In this document: positions 45,005-53,093 of the stretch, in pieces
Layout: each line of letters opens with the position of its first letter
How positions within the stretch are numbered: the stretch's first letter is position 1
Source of the DNA: an uncultured Roseburia sp.
GTDB lineage: Bacteria; Bacillota_A; Clostridia; Lachnospirales; Lachnospiraceae
Assembly (NCBI GenBank): GCA_900753715.1
Contig: CAAEAE010000112.1
Span: 1 to 64,000, forward strand
Direction of reading: 5' to 3'
DNA: 64,000 nt
Made by a program: the position numbers and the translations under genes
The notes under the pieces: generated by a model
What the model saw: the letters and a program-made list of their open reading frames with translations, nothing else
What the model was told of the DNA's origin: nothing
Databases searched by the model: none

Positions 45005-46411
45005 GTGAAAGACATGACATTAAGCCGTATTGCCACGGTGTGCGGCGGAACTTATTATGGAGACGAGAGCAAAAAGAATGAAGAGATTGCAGGCGCTGTC
45101 ATTGACAGCCGTCAGGTAGAACCGGGCTATCTGTTTATTCCAATTAAGGGAGAGCGCGTGGATGGACATACGTTTATTCCGCAGGTTTTTACCAAAGGAG
45201 CCCTTGCAGTACTCTCAGAGCATACATTAGAGAATCCGGCAGGACCTTATATTCTTGTGGATTCCTGTGCGATGGCAATGCAAAAGATTGCAGCAGCATA
45301 CCGGAGAACGCTTGATGTGAAAGTGGTCGGGATTACCGGAAGTGTCGGAAAGACCAGCACCAAGGAAATGATTGCGTCTGTGTTGTCGCAGAAATACAAT
45401 GTATTAAAGACAGAGGGAAATTTTAACAACGAAATCGGACTTCCGCTGACGATTTTTAAAATCAGAGAGGAACATGAGGTGGCAGTTCTTGAGATGGGAA
45501 TTTCTCATTTTGACGAAATGCACCGCCTGGCGGAAATGGCGCAGCCGGATATCATGGTAATTACAAATATAGGATTATGCCACCTTGAAAATCTGATTAC
45601 CAGAGACGGAATCTTAAAGGCAAAGACGGAGAGTTTTGAACATCTGGCTGAGGATGGAATGGTCATTTTAAACGGAGACGATGACAAACTTGCAACCGTA
45701 TCCGAAGTCAATGGAAGAAGGCCGGTGTTCTACGGAATCGGAGCAGTTTCCGACGGAAGCATGGAGCATGGCTCCACCGGAAATAAACGGGAAATTTTTG
45801 CAGAGAATGTGCGTACAGTTGGTCTGGAATCTACAGAATGTACGGTTCATCTTGGAAAAGAGGTATTTTCTGTGACACTTCCGTTAGCGGGTGTGCATAA
45901 TGTATACAATGCGCTGGCTGCGGCAGCGGTTGCAAGAGAACTCGGACTTACGGTGGAAGAGATGAAGCGTGGAATGGAGACAGTAAAGACCATCGGCGGC
46001 AGAAGTAATCTGATTGAGAAGGACGGTATGACAATTATTGATGACTGCTACAATGCAAATCCGGTTTCCATGCAGGCATCTATCGAGGTGCTTTCCCATG
46101 CGGCTGGAAGAAAGATTGCAGTGCTCGGTGATATGGGAGAACTCGGAACAGAGGAGAAACATCTTCACTACAAAGTGGGCGCCTATTTCAAAGGAAAGAA
46201 GATTGATGCCCTGTTTGCAAGCGGCGCGCTTTCTGCTGAGACGGTACGAGGCGTAAAAGAAAACAGTCCTGCCACTGAAGTATTCTATTACGAAGACAAG
46301 GAAGCACTTGCGCAGGCGCTGAAAGATTACTGTAAGAAGGGCGATACGATTCTTGTAAAAGCCTCGCATTTTATGAATTATCCAGAAATAGTAAAAGCAT
46401 TGCTTTCCTAG
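45005..46411 (+). CDS. murF: UDP-N-acetylmuramoyl-tripeptide--D-alanyl-D-alanine ligase
   Basis: A 468-aa Mur ligase: N-terminal UDP-binding domain (VIDSRQVEPGYLFIPIKGE), P-loop GITGSVGKTSTKEM, the NEIGLPLT and EMGISHFDEM segments of MurF, and the C-terminal domain with DDCYNANPVSM. It adds D-Ala-D-Ala to UDP-MurNAc-tripeptide in the cytoplasm. GTG 45005 is 5 nt after GGAGCGGAGG and preferred to ATG 45014. Follows ddl. The stop codon overlaps a terminator shared with plsC. Confidence 0.96.
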   Translation: MKDMTLSRIATVCGGTYYGDESKKNEEIAGAVIDSRQVEPGYLFIPIKGERVDGHTFIPQVFTKGALAVLSEHTLENPAGPYILVDSCAMAMQKIAAAYRRTLDVKVVGITGSVGKTSTKEMIASVLSQKYNVLKTEGNFNNEIGLPLTIFKIREEHEVAVLEMGISHFDEMHRLAEMAQPDIMVITNIGLCHLENLITRDGILKAKTESFEHLAEDGMVILNGDDDKLATVSEVNGRRPVFYGIGAVSDGSMEHGSTGNKREIFAENVRTVGLESTECTVHLGKEVFSVTLPLAGVHNVYNALAAAAVARELGLTVEEMKRGMETVKTIGGRSNLIEKDGMTIIDDCYNANPVSMQASIEVLSHAAGRKIAVLGDMGELGTEEKHLHYKVGAYFKGKKIDALFASGALSAETVRGVKENSPATEVFYYEDKEALAQALKDYCKKGDTILVKASHFMNYPEIVKALLS

Positions 46412-46438
46412 AAAAACGCGCCCGAGGGCGCGTTTTTC
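46411..46438. terminator. Bidirectional terminator shared by murF and plsC
   Basis: A 13-bp perfect stem (46411-46423 with 46426-46438) with A5 and T5 inside both arms. It touches the stop codons of both convergent genes. Confidence 0.93.
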
Positions 46439-47172
46439 TATACCAATTCCTTATTCTTAACAAGCATTTCCTCAATGATTCCCTGACAATGTGCACCGAT
46501 TTTTTTGCGGGTTTCCTTATCAAGGCTGCCCGGATAAATCGGAGTTCCGTATTCCACAATTACGTGTGTCTTTTTTACCTTCGGAAAATGATTTTCAAGA
46601 ATTTCGGCAGAGTTTGTGATTGCCATTGGAACGATGGCGCATCCAGTCTTTTCTGCCATTTTAAAGCTGCCCTCTTTAAAAGGAAGCATCAGGTCGTCTG
46701 TTTTATTCCGAGTACCTTCCGGGAAGATACATACGGAAATGCCGTTTTTGATATTTTCGATTCCGGCGAGAATCGTCTTTAAAGCTTCCTTTACATCCTT
46801 ACGGTTGATAAACAGGCAATGAAGTCTGCGCATCCAGGTGGAGAGCAGCGGAATTTTCTCCATCGTGTTTTTTGCAACATAGCCGGTCAGACCCGGACAC
46901 CTTGCGTAGGTGATAATGATGTCAAAATAGCTTCTGTGATTTCCAATATAGAGAACCGCTTCATCTTTTGGAACATTTTCTTCACCGATGACGGTAACCT
47001 TGGTTCCACAGATAAAAAGAATCACGCGGAATGCCCACTGTACCATACGAAGCTGGCTGAGTTCCGCCGCCTTCGGATTGATTTTGTGGATAATCCACTC
47101 GACTCCTAACACGGGAATACCGAGAATCAGATAAAGAATTGCAAAAAGTAGTGCCAAAATTGCTCGAATCAT
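46438..47172 (-). CDS. plsC: 1-acyl-sn-glycerol-3-phosphate acyltransferase
   Basis: A 244-aa membrane-associated acyltransferase with an N-terminal hydrophobic helix (ILALLFAILYLILGIPVL), the catalytic NHRSYFD (NHx4D), FINRKD and the glycerol-phosphate-binding FPEGTRNK. It acylates lysophosphatidic acid to phosphatidic acid. ATG 47172 follows AGAAAGGA. The mRNA should carry a leader of about 210 nt made of a structured repeat element (47173-47382). Confidence 0.94.
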   Translation of the reverse strand: MIRAILALLFAILYLILGIPVLGVEWIIHKINPKAAELSQLRMVQWAFRVILFICGTKVTVIGEENVPKDEAVLYIGNHRSYFDIIITYARCPGLTGYVAKNTMEKIPLLSTWMRRLHCLFINRKDVKEALKTILAGIENIKNGISVCIFPEGTRNKTDDLMLPFKEGSFKMAEKTGCAIVPMAITNSAEILENHFPKVKKTHVIVEYGTPIYPGSLDKETRKKIGAHCQGIIEEMLVKNKELV

Positions 47173-47382
47173 GGTAAAAATCCTTTCTGGTTATAAATCA
47201 TGAAATTTCAATGCGCAGTGCAAAGCTTCTGGCTCTGTTGCGTGATAATGCGCAGTGCCAGCCAGGAAACCCAAGGGGTTCCCTGGCTGTCGGGCGTTCG
47301 CCCTACCCATCCGTCAGCTTTTCACTTTTCCTGCGCAAGCGCAGAACCGTGCAAAGCCTCCGTCTGGCACTGCTCATTGCTT
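47173..47382 (-). repeat. Structured repeat leader of plsC
   Basis: About 210 nt between the predicted plsC transcription start and its start codon hold no ORF but many inverted repeats: a 14-bp hairpin at 47259-47289 with one mismatch, GGGCG-TTC-CGCCC-type and TGCGC-AA-GCGCA hairpins, and two copies of AATGCGCAGTGC (47210 and 47247). The first transcribed bases, AGCAATGAGCAGTGCCAGAC on the minus strand, recur at 51810 at the start of the yqeY leader. It pairs with CTGGCACTGCGC further on, closing a large stem. Confidence 0.7.
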
Positions 47383-47388
47383 ATTCAC

Positions 47389-47417
47389 ATTATATAAAGT
47401 ATACCACGGAAAAACAA
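47389..47417 (-). promoter_or_regulatory. Promoter of plsC
   Basis: Minus-strand TTGTTT (47412-47417), 17-bp spacer, TATAAT (47389-47394). The repeat leader begins right at the expected start. Confidence 0.65.
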
Positions 47418-47487
47418 CAAAGAAAAAGGCATATTTTTCATCTGTTTGGAATAAGATGATATAGAAGTGAATGAGTGGGTGGATGGC

Positions 47488-47937
47488 ATGGAGAAAGCAA
47501 GACGGGAAATTCCCGGCGGAATCTATGAAATGTGCATGATAGGTATTTTCGTGCTGCTCGTAATAATTTGCGGGGCGGTCGGCGGATGCAGCATTGAGGA
47601 AGGGAATCGCACGAAAGTCCGTGACCTTTCTTATGAGATACTGGAAGAAGCTGCGATACCGGAGGAACTGCTTGACCAGATTGAGGAAAAAAAGACAGCG
47701 GATTTTAAGATGAGTTATACGGATGATGAATATCTATACATTGTCCATGGATACGGCGAACAGGAGACAGGAGGCTACAGTATCTGTGTGAAAGAGTTGT
47801 ATCTGACCTCAAATGCAGTGATTTTTGATACAGAACTGATTGGTCCGAGAAAAGGGGAAAATGCCAGCGCAAGTCCAAGCTATCCGTACATTGTGATTCG
47901 GACAGAGCCGTTGGGGGAAAGTGTTATTTTTGAATAA
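47488..47937 (+). CDS. PrcB C-terminal domain lipoprotein
   Basis: A protein of about 149 aa with a lipoprotein signal peptide (MIGIFVLLVIICGAVGGC; lipobox VGGC) and a PrcB-type C-terminal domain (GGYSICVKELYLTSNAVIFD, SYPYIVIRTE). The family is named after a protease-complex subunit and probably binds protein partners outside the membrane. The start is uncertain: ATG 47488 or GTG 47467, neither with a convincing ribosome binding site. Immediately upstream of veg and its promoter. Confidence 0.78.
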   Translation: MEKARREIPGGIYEMCMIGIFVLLVIICGAVGGCSIEEGNRTKVRDLSYEILEEAAIPEELLDQIEEKKTADFKMSYTDDEYLYIVHGYGEQETGGYSICVKELYLTSNAVIFDTELIGPRKGENASASPSYPYIVIRTEPLGESVIFE

Positions 47938-47978
47938 AAATAAATTTTCTTAAAACTTATATTTGTAAAATATTTTGT

Positions 47979-48007
47979 TTGACAAAAATTTAACGCAGTG
48001 CTATACT
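47979..48007 (+). promoter_or_regulatory. Promoter of veg
   Basis: TTGACA (47979-47984), 17-bp spacer, TATACT (48002-48007), in AT-rich DNA. A near-perfect vegetative promoter, as expected for veg. Confidence 0.85.
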
Positions 48008-48064
48008 AAAGCACAGAGAATTCGGTGACGAGGATGAGATAAAGCCGAATCAGGGAGGGGACAT

Positions 48065-48307
48065 ATGCAACAGACAGATATCAGTAAAGTTCGGGCTTCC
48101 GTACATCAGCAGTGTGGCAGTAAAGTTATGATCCAGCTCGACAGAGGACGCAATAAGGTAGACATCCAGGAAGGCGTGATTCAGAAGGCATATCCCAGTG
48201 TTTTCACCGTTCTGGTGCGTGATGAGAGAGAGGAGAATCCACCACAGTTATTATCGTTCAGTTATTCAGACATTATTACAAGAGATATCCGCATGAAACT
48301 TTGCTAG
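48065..48307 (+). CDS. veg: Veg family protein
   Basis: An 80-aa SH3-like beta-barrel protein of the Veg family: IQLDRGRNKVDIQEGVI, AYPSVFTVLV and SFSYSDIIT match the family. Veg is a strongly transcribed vegetative protein linked to biofilm control in Bacillus. GGAGGGGACAT lies before ATG 48065. Confidence 0.9.
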   Translation: MQQTDISKVRASVHQQCGSKVMIQLDRGRNKVDIQEGVIQKAYPSVFTVLVRDEREENPPQLLSFSYSDIITRDIRMKLC

Positions 48308-48333
48308 TGCGGACAATTGAACAGAGACATATT

Positions 48334-48382
48334 TTCCCCCGGCGATGAATAAGATAGAGACAAAGATTCACGCACGGGGGAA
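48334..48382 (+). promoter_or_regulatory. Long-loop hairpin over the ribosome binding site of the SPOCS gene
   Basis: TTCCCCC (48334-48340) can pair with GGGGGAA (48376-48382), which is itself the ribosome binding site of the next gene and is followed by T5. It may work as a weak veg terminator or mask translation. Confidence 0.5.
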
Positions 48383-48387
48383 TTTTT

Positions 48388-49947
48388 ATGGAGTTAAAAC
48401 GGATTATACTGCATAGAAGACAGGAAAAAGGAAATGCAGTCAGCCAGATTACGCTGGACGATGACTATAATGTGCCGGATTACCGGCCGGACATTGTAAA
48501 GGTACTGAAGGAAAAGGGAGAGCTTCGTTTTGACGAAGTAAAAGCCGGAAACAGTGCACTCTGGGTGAAGGGAAGTCTGAACTTTAAGGTGCTTTACCGA
48601 AGTGAACAGGAGAATGGAGGGATCAGCTGCCTGCGCGGAGAAATCCCTTTTCAGGAAAAACTGAATATGGATGGATTACAGGACTATGAACCGGTTCGCG
48701 TGCAGGGAGAGGTCGAGGACATCACCATCGGCGTTATCAATTCCAGAAAACTGAATGTGCGTGCGGTCGTTGTCTTACGTGCCGTAGCGGAGGAAGAGCG
48801 GACGGAGGAACTGACCTGCGGACTTGAGGACGGAGAGGAGTATGAGCAGAAATTTAAGGAGCGCGAGGTACTACAGTTATTGCTGGCAAAAAAAGATATT
48901 TGCAGGCAGAAAAATGAAATTGTGCTTCCTTCAAGCAAACCGAATGTCCGGGAAATCCTCTGGCGCAGCATTGAACTTCGCAACGTGGAAAGCCGTCTGG
49001 GAGACGGGCGTGCGGGTGTGACCGGAGAAATCCTTTTATCGGTGCTCTACAGCGATGAGGAGGACGGCGACAGACTTCAGTGGTATGAGACGACGGTTCC
49101 GCTTGATGCCGGCACGGAGTGTGAACTTGACGAGACAGATGTGGTACATCGAATCCGGGCGGTCCCGGCGTCTATGGAAGTGGAAGTAAAGCCGGATTAT
49201 GACGGAGAGGAACGGATACTGGTGCTTGAGCTTGCCTTAGAGCTTGACATCCGTGTATGGCGGGAAGAGCGTGTAGAACTGTTAGACGATTTGTATTCCC
49301 TGAAAAAAGAAGTTGTGCCAATTCGTAAAGAGCATAAAACAGAAAGACTTCTGGTTAAAAATTATGCCAAGAGCCGGCTTGCGGAGACGATTGAACTGAC
49401 GGAGCAGCAGGAAAAAATATTGCAGATATGTGCCTGTGAAGGAAAGGCAGTGATTGAACGGGAAGAGCTGACACCGGAGGGCGTGCTTGCGGAAGGAATT
49501 GTTCAGGTGGAGCTGCTTTACATAACGACGGATGACCATATGCCGGTTGGCGTCGTAAAAGAAATCTTCCCGTTCCGGCAGGTTGTGGAGGTCTCCGATA
49601 TGCCGGCACAGACGCGGGTGGAATTAGATGGCGGTATTGAGCAGTTGTCTGCCATTATGCTTGACCAGGAACATATTGAAATCAAAGCACTCATTCATCT
49701 GGACTTGATGGCATTTGCGGAGGAGACGGCAGACAACATCGAATCTATCGAGGAAAAAGCACTTGATATGGAGAAGCTGAAAAATAGTCCGGGACTTACC
49801 GGATATATTGCAAGGGAAGGGGATGAGCTGTGGAATATTGCAAAAGAAAATCATACTACGGTGCGTTCCATCATGAATACAAATCCTATCAAGGGAGAGA
49901 GACTTTCTGCGGGAGAACGCATCCTGATTGTAAAACAGGTCGGATAA
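48388..49947 (+). CDS. SPOCS (DUF3794) and LysM spore-envelope protein
   Basis: A 519-aa protein with an N-terminal SPOCS/DUF3794 domain (VPDYRPDIVKVLKEKGEL), a second related beta-rich repeat at about residues 180-300, a third at 330-440, and a C-terminal LysM (YIAREGDELWNIAKENHTT, about 470-519) that binds peptidoglycan. The plan is that of SpoVID/SafA-like spore coat or cortex proteins, so the organism is probably spore-forming. No signal peptide. It is followed by a terminator. Confidence 0.9.
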   Translation: MELKRIILHRRQEKGNAVSQITLDDDYNVPDYRPDIVKVLKEKGELRFDEVKAGNSALWVKGSLNFKVLYRSEQENGGISCLRGEIPFQEKLNMDGLQDYEPVRVQGEVEDITIGVINSRKLNVRAVVVLRAVAEEERTEELTCGLEDGEEYEQKFKEREVLQLLLAKKDICRQKNEIVLPSSKPNVREILWRSIELRNVESRLGDGRAGVTGEILLSVLYSDEEDGDRLQWYETTVPLDAGTECELDETDVVHRIRAVPASMEVEVKPDYDGEERILVLELALELDIRVWREERVELLDDLYSLKKEVVPIRKEHKTERLLVKNYAKSRLAETIELTEQQEKILQICACEGKAVIEREELTPEGVLAEGIVQVELLYITTDDHMPVGVVKEIFPFRQVVEVSDMPAQTRVELDGGIEQLSAIMLDQEHIEIKALIHLDLMAFAEETADNIESIEEKALDMEKLKNSPGLTGYIAREGDELWNIAKENHTTVRSIMNTNPIKGERLSAGERILIVKQVG

Positions 49948-49963
49948 AAAGCGTATTTGGGTG

Positions 49964-49998
49964 GAACAGGCATGATTTTGGTCGTGCCTGTTCTTTCA
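49964..49998 (+). terminator. Terminator of the SPOCS gene
   Basis: GAACAGGCA (49964-49972) pairs with TGCCTGTTC (49985-49993), followed by a T-rich tract. Confidence 0.8.
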
Positions 49999-50120
49999 TT
50001 TATTTCCCAGCCCCAAAAGTCCTCCTCGGAGCGCAGGTCACGTTCAAATTGCAAAACATCGGGAATGAGGTCTTTTGTGTATTGTTTGATATCTACTAAG
50101 GTTGTGTCCGTTGTCGCCAT
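49992..50120 (-). pseudogene. 5' fragment of a GNAT acetyltransferase gene
   Basis: The minus strand has a strong ribosome binding site (GAGGAGGTAAC) before ATG 50120 and about 40 codons that read like a GNAT-type N-terminus (VDIKQYTKDLIPDVLQFERD, then EEDFWGWEINE). The frame then runs through the terminator and antisense into the SPOCS gene, with no acetyl-CoA motif. It is best read as a gene truncated by recombination, leaving only its start. The short remainder of the 400-base gap (50174-50345) shows no further gene. Confidence 0.6.
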
Positions 50121-50147
50121 AATTGTTACCTCCTCAAAATAGCAGCT

Positions 50148-50173
50148 AATTGCTATATGCTATGATAGCAATT
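50148..50173. repeat. Inverted repeat upstream of the GNAT fragment
   Basis: AATTGCTA and TAGCAATT with a 10-nt spacer, just upstream of the fragment's ribosome binding site. It may be a regulatory site left from the intact gene. Confidence 0.5.
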
Positions 50174-50345
50174 AATTTTTTTATGTCAACGGATTCTTCG
50201 CGATATTTCAACAGACGTATAAGTGCACTGCTAAATAGTGGAATTTTTTCAAGTAAAATAATGGAAAAACTAACAATTTCACAAGGTATATGCTAAAATA
50301 GGGATGGCAATACCGAAGGAAAGATGTTAGAAAGGATTACGCTTG

Positions 50346-51758
50346 ATGAAATTTACAGAAGCGATGAAACGTTATAAAAGACAACTGGCCGCAGCATTAG
50401 CGGTAACTCTTGGACTTGGATGCTATTATCCGGTACAGGCATCAAAAGTGTCTGATAAGACCGAGACAAAGCAGAATGTCCAGAACAAAAAAGAAGATGC
50501 AGAGAACAAAAGAGATGAGGCGGCGGAAAACCTCGACAGCATCAATCAGGAGATTGAAGACATTCAGGGTGTGCAGAGCGGACTGTACGAAGAAATGGAA
50601 ACCTATGACCAGGAACTGATTACACTTTTGACGGATATGGATTTGCTCAAGCAGGATATCAGCAACAAAGAGGATGACATTGCACAGGCAGCGGAAGACC
50701 TTGAACAGGCAAAAGAAGAGGAACAGACGCAATATGAGGCAATGAAGGTCCGCATCCAGTATATGTATGAGAATGGAAATCAGGATTTCTGGACGGCATT
50801 AATCGGTTCAAAGAGCATCACAGAACTTTTAAACCGTGCAGAATATGCCTCGGAGGTTTACAATTACGATAGAAAGCTGTTAGAGGAGTATCAGGATGCG
50901 GTCGCGCAGGTGGAGGAATTGCAGGAACAGTATGCGTCAGAGCTGTCTGAAATGGAAGAACTGCAGATAAGTTTTGAGGAACAGCAGACCGAGCTGGAGG
51001 GAATGATTGCAAAGAAACGTGCACAGATTGCCGATTTTGATACACAGCTTGCCAATGCAAAGACGCTCGCTGCGCAGTATGCCCAGACGGTGCGTAAGCA
51101 GAACCAGATTATTGCAAAACAGGAGACAAAACTGGCACAGATTGCAGAAGAGGAACGCCAGGCGAAGTTAGAGGAAGAACGCCGTAAGGCAGAGGCACAG
51201 CAGAATACCGAGACTGGCAGCACAGAGGCAGGAAGCACAGAAAGCAGCAATACCGAGACCGGCAGTACCGAGAGTGGCGGAAGCAGTACATCCGATGGAA
51301 CAGGTTCGAGTGGCAGTACTTCAAACGGCAGTGGCTCAAGCGGAAGCAGTTCGGATAGTAACTCCGGCGGAAATGGTCTTACCAACAGTGACTTAGACCC
51401 AGGATACGCGACAAATGTAAGCGGAACGGAAGTTGTAAACTATGCGAGCAAGTTCGTGGGAAACCCATATGTCTATGGCGGAAACAGTCTGACAGAAGGA
51501 ACGGACTGCTCCGGATTTGTCAATCTGGTGTATGCACATTTTGGAATTTCAGTGCCGCGTGATTCGTATTCCCTTCGCAGTGCCGGAAAGACTGTCAGCT
51601 ATGAAAATGCAAAGGCAGGAGATATCATTTGTTATGCGGGACATGTGGCAATCTATATGGGAAACGGCAAGATTGTCCATGCGTCCACTCCGTCGACCGG
51701 AATTAAATACGGTACGGCAACTTATCGTACCATTTTGTCTGTGCGGCGTGTACTCTGA
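50346..51758 (+). CDS. Secreted NlpC/P60 peptidoglycan endopeptidase with coiled coil
   Basis: A 470-aa exported hydrolase: signal peptide (to about VQASKVS), a long coiled coil of Glu/Gln/Lys-rich helices (about 30-280), a Gly/Ser/Thr linker (about 285-345) and an NlpC/P60 domain with the nucleophile cysteine in GTDCSGFVNLVY and histidine in YAGHVAIYMG. It cuts peptide stems of peptidoglycan; the coiled coil resembles CwlO/PcsB, which are activated by FtsEX. ATG 50346 is favoured over TTG 50343. Confidence 0.92.
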   Translation: MKFTEAMKRYKRQLAAALAVTLGLGCYYPVQASKVSDKTETKQNVQNKKEDAENKRDEAAENLDSINQEIEDIQGVQSGLYEEMETYDQELITLLTDMDLLKQDISNKEDDIAQAAEDLEQAKEEEQTQYEAMKVRIQYMYENGNQDFWTALIGSKSITELLNRAEYASEVYNYDRKLLEEYQDAVAQVEELQEQYASELSEMEELQISFEEQQTELEGMIAKKRAQIADFDTQLANAKTLAAQYAQTVRKQNQIIAKQETKLAQIAEEERQAKLEEERRKAEAQQNTETGSTEAGSTESSNTETGSTESGGSSTSDGTGSSGSTSNGSGSSGSSSDSNSGGNGLTNSDLDPGYATNVSGTEVVNYASKFVGNPYVYGGNSLTEGTDCSGFVNLVYAHFGISVPRDSYSLRSAGKTVSYENAKAGDIICYAGHVAIYMGNGKIVHASTPSTGIKYGTATYRTILSVRRVL

Positions 51759-51774
51759 TATGCGTGCGTTGTAT

Positions 51775-51803
51775 TTGTAATTTCTGGAAAAAAGTGGTAT
51801 CAT
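51775..51803 (+). promoter_or_regulatory. Promoter of yqeY
   Basis: TTGTAA (51775-51780), 17-bp spacer, TATCAT (51798-51803), with transcription expected from about 51810, at the first base of the repeat leader. Confidence 0.6.
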
Positions 51804-51809
51804 GTGTGT

Positions 51810-51957
51810 AGCAACGAGCAGTGCCAGACGGGAAGGCGAAGCATTTTCGAGATGCACTGCCCAGATAGATGGAAATTTTGCTTCGCAAAACAAGGAGGCA
51901 AATCCTCTCCTCGTCCAACGGGACTCGGATTTTGCTTCGCAAAACAAGGAGGATTTT
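51810..51957 (+). repeat. Structured repeat leader of yqeY
   Basis: About 148 nt with two parts. Part A begins AGCAACGAGCAGTGCCAGAC, as in the plsC leader, and GCAGTGC pairs with GCACTGC downstream. Part B holds two direct copies of a 20-odd-nt unit (51887-51910 and 51932-51955) made of a TTTTGC-TTC-GCAAAA hairpin followed by CAAGGAGG. The second AAGGAGG is the yqeY ribosome binding site; the first can pair with CCTCTCC just after it. Part B recurs on the minus strand at 56334-56411. Confidence 0.72.
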
Positions 51958-52395
51958 ATGCAGTTTGAACAGTTACAAAAAGATATGATTGCAGCAATGA
52001 AGGCAAGAGATAAAGTGCGTAAGGACGCAATTTCCACGCTGGTTTCAGCAGCAAAAAAGGCAGCGATTGATGAGGGCTGCAGGGATGACATCAAGGAAGA
52101 ATTGGTAGACCGTGTCATCTTAAAGGAAATCAAATCCGTAAAGGAGCAGATTGATACCTGTCCGGATTCCAGAGAGGACTTAAAGGAAGAGTATCAGACA
52201 CGCTATGACATCTTTATGGAATATGCGCCGAAAATGATGTCCGCAGAGGAAGTAGAGGCGTTTATCAAAGAAAAATTTGCGGATGTTCTTGCAGGAAAAA
52301 ACAAAGGCATGATTATGAAAAATGTAATGCCGGAATTAAAGGGAAAGGCTGACGGAAGCGTCATTAACCAGGTGGTGGCAAAACTTTGTCAGTAA
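51958..52395 (+). CDS. yqeY: GatB/YqeY domain protein
   Basis: A 145-aa helical protein (FEQLQKDMIAAMKARDKVRK, residues 3-22; C-terminal tail GKADGSVINQVVAKLCQ) of the YqeY family, related to the tail of the GatB amidotransferase subunit and thought to act with tRNA. The frame is open upstream through the leader to 51802, but the predicted transcript starts after that codon and the known family begins at ATG 51958, 5 nt after AAGGAGG. Confidence 0.92.
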   Translation: MQFEQLQKDMIAAMKARDKVRKDAISTLVSAAKKAAIDEGCRDDIKEELVDRVILKEIKSVKEQIDTCPDSREDLKEEYQTRYDIFMEYAPKMMSAEEVEAFIKEKFADVLAGKNKGMIMKNVMPELKGKADGSVINQVVAKLCQ

Positions 52396-53063
52396 ATAAA
52401 AAAAAGGATAAAAGACTTCCACTCAGATTCACATCCATTGTGTTGTTGTGTGTGACGATTGCGGTTGCAGTATCGTTGCGCTCCGGTGGCAGGAAAACGT
52501 ACTATACGATGCCGGAGGCACTTGACAAAACAGTTATCGTGGTGGATGGAACAGAACTTACGGTGCAGGATGTGGCATTTTATATTGCCTATCAGGAACA
52601 GCAGGTGGAAAAAGAAGCTTATACGTATAACCCGAAAGACACCGGGGAATACTGGCGTTCTTATACCAACGGTACATATATCCGCACTGAGGCAAAGCGG
52701 GCAGTTGTTCAGATGGTGGTTCATGATGAGATTTTTTATCAGTTTGCCAAAGAAGAGGGACTGACCCTTGAGGAGGCGGATGAGACATATCTTGCAAACG
52801 CACAGTATGATTTTTTAAGTGACCTCGGAGAAGAGGGTGTTGCAGCGCTTGGCGTGAGCGAGGATGTCTTAAAGAAATCCATGGAGAAAATCGCACTGGC
52901 GGAAAAGGGGCAGCAGCTTTATGCAAAAGAACATGCACTCGAATACGACGATTATTCCGTAGGCAGTCCGGCTTACACACAACTGTTAGAGGAACATGAT
53001 TACAGCGTCGTGGATGAAAACTGGAATCGGGTGCATTTTGGAAGTATTACGGTGAATCACTAG
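52386..53063 (+). CDS. PrsA/SurA-like membrane-anchored protein
   Basis: A 225-aa protein with a basic start, one N-terminal membrane helix (FTSIVLLCVTIAVAVSL) and a helical domain like the N-terminal chaperone part of PrsA/SurA peptidyl-prolyl isomerases (VDGTELTVQDVAFYI, QMVVHDEIFYQFAKEEGLTL). No PPIase domain follows. It may assist folding of exported proteins. The start is TTG 52386, overlapping yqeY by 10 nt; no ATG lies before the membrane helix. Confidence 0.72.
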   Translation: MSVNKKKDKRLPLRFTSIVLLCVTIAVAVSLRSGGRKTYYTMPEALDKTVIVVDGTELTVQDVAFYIAYQEQQVEKEAYTYNPKDTGEYWRSYTNGTYIRTEAKRAVVQMVVHDEIFYQFAKEEGLTLEEADETYLANAQYDFLSDLGEEGVAALGVSEDVLKKSMEKIALAEKGQQLYAKEHALEYDDYSVGSPAYTQLLEEHDYSVVDENWNRVHFGSITVNH

Positions 53064-53093
53064 GGAAAGCCGTAGGAAAGGCAGAATAAGAAA

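Noticed and set aside
47190..47380. CRISPR-like repeats in the plsC leader
   Set aside because: Only two short repeats with no regular spacers and no cas genes.
49851..49991. Antisense continuation of the GNAT fragment into the SPOCS gene
   Set aside because: It is the complement of a well-supported gene and loses all GNAT similarity.
51802..51957. In-frame N-terminal extension of yqeY through the repeat leader
   Set aside because: The predicted transcript starts near 51810, the family begins at ATG 51958, and the extension is translated repeat DNA.
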